Assembly (NCBI GenBank): GCA_022572105.1
Contig: JACZWN010000035.1
Span: 3,399-20,212 of the forward strand
Direction: 5' to 3'
Length of the DNA stretch: 16,814 nucleotides
Source: Pseudomonadota bacterium
GTDB taxonomy: Bacteria; Pseudomonadota; Alphaproteobacteria; Kiloniellales; J153
In this document: positions 13,810 through 16,814 of the stretch, piece after piece
Position numbering within the stretch: the first letter of the stretch is position 1
How the letters are laid out: each line of letters begins with the position of its first letter
The notes under the pieces: model-generated
What the model was told of the DNA's origin: nothing
The model's database searches: none
The model's input: the letters and a program-made list of their open reading frames with translations, nothing else
Translations under genes and position numbers: made by a program

Positions 13810-15072
13810 TTACTCGACCAATCTGGCGAAGACGAGATAAGGGCTGGTCTCCACGACCGACCCCTCGAGGTTCCCCAGGGTGCTCTGACCGGTGAAGTTC
13901 AAGCTGTTGGCGATGATCAGCGAGGACGAGACGTCGAGCGTCGTCCCGCCGGAGAAGTTCACGTCCTGGCTGGGGAAATACAGGATCCCCTCGATATCCA
14001 TGTTGCTGCCGCCGGTGAAGTGGTGGGTGACGTTGGTCGGCCCGTTCCGGTCCTGATAGAACAGGATCCCGGCCAGATCGCCGCTGGCGGCGGCCTTGAG
14101 CGAGACCGTCGCGCCGGCCTGAACGCTGATGTTGTCGCTGGCCCCCGAGTTCTCGGTCAGGTGGAAGGTGACGCCGTCGCCGGTCAGGGTTCCTTGCCCG
14201 GAGACCTTCAGGCCCGCGCCGTCGAGCACGTAAAGGCCGGGCTCGAAGTTGATGACCCCGTCTTCGACGGCCTCGATGCTGCCGCAGTAGACCCCGGGGC
14301 TCAGGGTCACGACCTGGCCGGCCCCGACCTGAATCTTGGCCGTGTGGTCGCACCCGCCGTGGGGCGGCGGCTCCAGGGCCGCCAGGGGATCCGGTCGCGG
14401 GCTGACGCCCGTGATCGGGCCGGGCTGGACGCAGTCGCCCGAATAGCCGCCGGCTACCTTTATCGTGGTCGCGACGAGGCACGAGGTGGTGCCGCTCTGG
14501 GTCAGCGCCTGGGTGTCGGTGGAGTTCACCATGATGCCGCAGCCGAGCTCGACCCGAGCGCCGCCCGCAACCTTGAGGGCGCTGCTCGCCGCAGGGTCCA
14601 GCACCCACACGCAGGTATCGAGCAGGTCGATGGCGGCGACGGCGCGGGCCGCAACGGCGACGGACCCGTTCAGGAAAAGGGCCGTGAAGAACATGCGCAC
14701 GGGGCGCTCGATGAAGACCTCCACGGCATCGCCATCGCCGGCAAAGGCCCCGGACGAGGGCGGCGCGTGATAGGTGAGCGCGTCTCCGGCGCTACTGTCG
14801 TAACCGTTGACCGTGGCGCCATTCTCGATCGCCTGCGCGACCGCCGTGGCGCCTCCGGTTCTGGCCAGTTCATACGCGCCGGAAATCGCCGCCGAATCGG
14901 TGGCGGTTTGGACCGCGCGCTTCTGTAGGTACCAAAGCACCACATCGGTCGAGAGCCCGGCGGCTCCGAGCAGCGCCGGCAAGGCAAGCGCGGTGTAGAT
15001 CAGCAGGCCTCCGGAGCGGTCCTTCCGGAACCGTGTGAGAAATGTCAAAATCTCTACAAACACTGAAATCAT
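13810..15072 (-). CDS. TadG-like pilus assembly protein with beta-rich C-terminal region
   Basis: A 420-residue envelope protein. The N-terminus has the TadE/G-type segment RKDRSGGLLIYTALALPALL and a membrane helix (about residues 20-42), then VQTATDSAAISGAYELA, the conserved Tad helix. From about residue 150 the protein is rich in Gly, Val, Thr and Ser with repeated short beta-strand patterns (SPGVYCGSI, FEPGLYVLDGAGLKVSG, DLAGILFYQDRNGP, IEGILYFPSQDVNFSG, SLNFTGQSTLG), suggesting a solenoid-like fold. Several cysteines (around DTCVWV, ELGCGI, SCLV, GDCV, GGCDH, VYCG) suggest disulphides. TadG-type proteins take part in Flp pilus assembly and surface anchoring. The ATG at 15070-15072 has GAGGGG about 11 bases upstream; a longer frame starts at 15117. 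Confidence 0.85.
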   Translation of the reverse strand: MISVFVEILTFLTRFRKDRSGGLLIYTALALPALLGAAGLSTDVVLWYLQKRAVQTATDSAAISGAYELARTGGATAVAQAIENGATVNGYDSSAGDALTYHAPPSSGAFAGDGDAVEVFIERPVRMFFTALFLNGSVAVAARAVAAIDLLDTCVWVLDPAASSALKVAGGARVELGCGIMVNSTDTQALTQSGTTSCLVATTIKVAGGYSGDCVQPGPITGVSPRPDPLAALEPPPHGGCDHTAKIQVGAGQVVTLSPGVYCGSIEAVEDGVINFEPGLYVLDGAGLKVSGQGTLTGDGVTFHLTENSGASDNISVQAGATVSLKAAASGDLAGILFYQDRNGPTNVTHHFTGGSNMDIEGILYFPSQDVNFSGGTTLDVSSSLIIANSLNFTGQSTLGNLEGSVVETSPYLVFARLVE

Positions 15073-15170
15073 AGCTGAACACCCCTCGGAATACGGTCCG
15101 GGTGGGGCCGGGATCACCCGTGCCCCTTCCCGTACAGCTCGCCGTCTGGCGGGTCTCCGCCGCGCCGGCG

Positions 15171-15189
15171 TAAAAGCCTGGAACAGGCT
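15171..15189 (-). terminator. intrinsic terminator directly after the Flp pilin gene
   Basis: On the minus strand AGCCTG-TTC-CAGGCT is a six-bp stem with a three-base loop followed by TTTTA, and it abuts the stop codon of the pilin gene. It would end most pilin transcripts and let a smaller fraction continue into the TadG and TadE genes, matching the need for much more pilin than assembly protein. Confidence 0.7.
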
Positions 15190-15386
15190 TACAAGGTCGG
15201 GGTCGAGGCGGTGGTGGCGGCGGTGCCGAGCTCGGTCGAGACCACGCCGAAGATCGAGTTGAGCGAGTCGCCCATGGCGCCCAGCGCCGCAATGGCGGCG
15301 ACCGAGACGAGGGCGGCGATCAGGCCGTACTCGATGGCCGTGGCGCCGGACTCGTCACGCAGGAAAGAATGAATGGCCTTGTACAT
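15189..15386 (-). CDS. Flp-type IVb pilin (major pilin candidate)
   Basis: A 65-residue prepilin: leader MYKAIHSFLRDESG, then ATAIEYGLIAALVSVAAIAA, the class IVb Flp signature in which a prepilin peptidase (CpaA/TadV type) cuts after the Gly and the mature chain keeps Glu5-Tyr6. The short C-terminus ends TTASTPTL. AAGGAA lies eight to ten bases before the ATG. An intrinsic terminator follows at once, and a perfect GC hairpin lies about 24 bases upstream of the start codon. Close neighbours are a second Flp-like gene upstream and TadG downstream. Confidence 0.94.
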   Translation of the reverse strand: MYKAIHSFLRDESGATAIEYGLIAALVSVAAIAALGAMGDSLNSIFGVVSTELGTAATTASTPTL

Positions 15387-15409
15387 CGCACTTGGTTCCT
15401 TTTTCTCGA

Positions 15410-15428
15410 GCGGGCCGCCGCGGCCCGC
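15410..15428. promoter_or_regulatory. perfect GC hairpin in the 5' region of the Flp gene
   Basis: GCGGGCCG-CCG-CGGCCCGC is an eight-bp perfect stem with a three-base loop, located 24-42 bases upstream of the pilin start. On the pilin strand it is followed by A-rich sequence, not a T-run, so it is not a standard terminator for the upstream gene. It could stabilise the 5' end of the pilin mRNA or be a processing product boundary. Inference from position. Confidence 0.45.
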
Positions 15429-15522
15429 CTTCGTGAGGGAACATGGCGTTGCGACGTATCGCGGTTATCTCCGTAACATCCTATTGCGTAAGAGTTTGTA
15501 ACAAACCGGATCGGCGGCTCAC

Positions 15523-15762
15523 CTATTTCTTCGCGCAGTTGGAGTCGACCTCGACGCAGCGCCGCAAGGACGCGTCGAGCTCCGCGGAAACGATGTCGAA
15601 CAGGCCGCTCAGCGAAACGCCCAGCAACTGGAGGAGGACGATCGCGGCGACCGAGACGAGGGCGGCGAGCAGGCCGTACTCGATGGCGGTCGCTCCCGAA
15701 TCGTCCCTGGACAACAAGGGCAAGCGTCCCATGGCCGAAAACCCGCGTGATGCGCCCTGCAC
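15523..15762 (-). CDS. second Flp-like pilin with cysteine-containing tail
   Basis: A 79-residue prepilin with SGATAIEYGLLAALVSVAAI, the Flp processing and Glu-Tyr signature shared almost exactly with the neighbouring pilin. The mature part differs: it is longer, with a charged end ASLRRCVEVDSNCAKK carrying two Cys seven residues apart, which may form a small C-terminal loop as in pilins with a disulphide-bound tail. The start is taken as GTG at 15760-15762, six bases after the cpaE stop with TGAGG as ribosome-binding site; the ATG at 15730-15732 would give a 13-residue leader closer to that of the other Flp and is equally possible. It is probably translated with cpaE; a gap of 136 bases separates it from the next pilin. 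Confidence 0.88.
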   Translation of the reverse strand: MQGASRGFSAMGRLPLLSRDDSGATAIEYGLLAALVSVAAIVLLQLLGVSLSGLFDIVSAELDASLRRCVEVDSNCAKK

Positions 15763-15768
15763 CGAGCC

Positions 15769-16814
15769 TCAGCCGAGCTTGATCAGGCGAAGCCAGGACA
15801 CCTTGGAACCCTTCTTCGCGCCACCCGTCTCGTCCGGTGTGCGCAGGAGCCGGGCGGCGAGCCCGCGGAGCGCTTTCGCGGCCTTGGAGTCCGGCGCGCT
15901 TTGCGCCAACGGCTTGCCTGCGGTGATGGCCGCGGCGAGCGCCTTGTGCTCCTCGGGAATCTGAAGATCGACGTTGCGGCCGAGGGTCTTCTTGAACTCG
16001 GCGACACTGATCGCTTGCTGCGGGGCACCGGTCCGGTTCGCGACCACGGTCACGGGAACCTCGGGCGCCGCGTCCCGAACGATGTCGATGAGCCGCGCCG
16101 TATCGCGCAGGCCACGCAGGCTCAGGTCGCTGACCAGGACGACCTGCGTGGCGGCCTGGAACACGCCGTGGCGCAGGTCGAATGCCGAGCGCGGCAGGTC
16201 GACGATGACACAGTCGTTGCTCTCCTCCAGCGTCCCGAGCAGCGTCTCGATCGCGGTCGGGTCGGGCCGGAAACCCCGGTCGAACGTCTCTTCGGTCGAC
16301 ATGACGCAGAAGCGGTCGCCGACCCGGGCGGTCGCGCTGGAAACGAACAGGCTGTCGATCCGGCCGGGGTTCTCCAGGGCCTCGCGAAGTCCGCGGGTGG
16401 GCTCGAGATCGAGGGCCAAGGCGGCGGCCCCGAATTCGAGATCGAGATCGACCAGGACGGTTTGCTTCTCGTGCACCTCGGCCGACAGCCAGGCGAGGTT
16501 GAGGGCGATCGTGCTCGCGCCGACCCCGCCTTGGGCGCCGACGACCACGATCTTGTGAACTTTCTTTTCGGCCGCCGGGTCATCGTCGTGTCGGGGCATC
16601 CGCCGGCGGGACAGCGCGGCGCGAAGCGCCGGCTCCGTGATCGGCTTGACCAGGTAATCGGCCGCCCCGGCCTCGATCAGGTCGCGGTAGATGGCGACGT
16701 CGTTGAGGCTGCCGACTGCGATGAGCCTGGTTTCTCTCATCGAAGAGCCGCAGAGCGAGAGCAGCGGCGTCAAGTGCTCCGGGTTCTCGCCGATATCGAC
16801 GATGAGGGTCTCGG
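15769..16814 (-). CDS. cpaE: CpaE/TadZ-like pilus localisation ATPase, 5' end cut by window
   Basis: The C-terminal ~348 residues of a CpaE-type protein; the frame runs off the window end at 16814 without a start. The N-terminal part visible is a receiver-like domain (LIVDIGENPEH, then LIAVGS and AADYLVKPI), and from KIVVVGAQGGVGASTIALNL begins a MinD/ParA-like ATPase with deviant Walker A GAQGGVGAST and Walker A' VLVDLDLEFGA. Then DCVIVDLPRS and TVVANRTG follow as switch and base-recognition segments. CpaE/TadZ proteins position the Flp pilus machinery at the cell pole. The TGA lies six bases from the next pilin gene start, pointing to coupling. The other tad/cpa genes (cpaB, cpaC, cpaF, tadB, tadC) are expected beyond the right edge. 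Confidence 0.9.
   Translation of the reverse strand, partial: ETLIVDIGENPEHLTPLLSLCGSSMRETRLIAVGSLNDVAIYRDLIEAGAADYLVKPITEPALRAALSRRRMPRHDDDPAAEKKVHKIVVVGAQGGVGASTIALNLAWLSAEVHEKQTVLVDLDLEFGAAALALDLEPTRGLREALENPGRIDSLFVSSATARVGDRFCVMSTEETFDRGFRPDPTAIETLLGTLEESNDCVIVDLPRSAFDLRHGVFQAATQVVLVSDLSLRGLRDTARLIDIVRDAAPEVPVTVVANRTGAPQQAISVAEFKKTLGRNVDLQIPEEHKALAAAITAGKPLAQSAPDSKAAKALRGLAARLLRTPDETGGAKKGSKVSWLRLIKLG

Overview
This is a GC-rich window that reads as an alphaproteobacterial chromosome, probably Rhodospirillales-like. The assignment is an inference from three things: the elongasome operon sits next to leuA and ilvC, the tad/cpa pilus genes are of the Caulobacter-type CpaE/Flp family, and a class I NADPH-type KARI is present. 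No rRNA or species marker is available.

Left third (1-4406): branched-chain amino acid synthesis. A LysE/RhtB exporter fragment interrupted by an in-frame TAG is followed by ilvC on the + strand. A 201-bp element with perfect 39-bp inverted arms fills the gap to a convergent hemerythrin-domain gene on the - strand. A roughly 580-bp divergent regulatory region then leads to leuA. It holds two pairs of AT-rich direct repeats, a candidate promoter and a short ORF ending in consecutive Leu codons, which looks like a leucine attenuation leader.

Centre (4508-10183): the complete cell-elongation operon mreB-mreC-mreD-mrdA(PBP2)-rodA, all + strand and closely packed. MreB directs lateral wall synthesis, MreC and MreD link it to the membrane, and RodA (glycosyltransferase) with PBP2 (transpeptidase) build the peptidoglycan.

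Mobile or decayed island (10181-11838): two directly repeated 280-310 bp MITE-like elements share terminal inverted repeats beginning ACCAAG. The first begins at the rodA stop codon. Between them lie tRNA-Lys(CTT), the last ~39 codons of a tyrosine-recombinase integrase, a coupled 55-codon ORF and a 43-codon ORF. A transposase C-terminal relic follows the second copy. This looks like a worn-down integration hotspot next to a tRNA gene.

Right third (11886-16814, all - strand): a secreted LapG-like (BTLCP/C93) cysteine protease, then Flp/Tad pilus genes read right to left: cpaE (cut by the window end), a second Flp-like pilin with a Cys-containing tail, a canonical Flp pilin followed directly by an intrinsic terminator, a TadG-like protein with a predicted beta-rich C-terminal half, and two TadE-like pseudopilins. 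LapG-type proteases and Flp pili both act in surface attachment, so their proximity is suggestive.

I found no CRISPR array and no clearly new multi-gene system. The most unusual items are the paired MITE-like elements around tRNA-Lys, the 39-bp perfect inverted-repeat element, the candidate leuA leader, and the cysteine-tailed second pilin.
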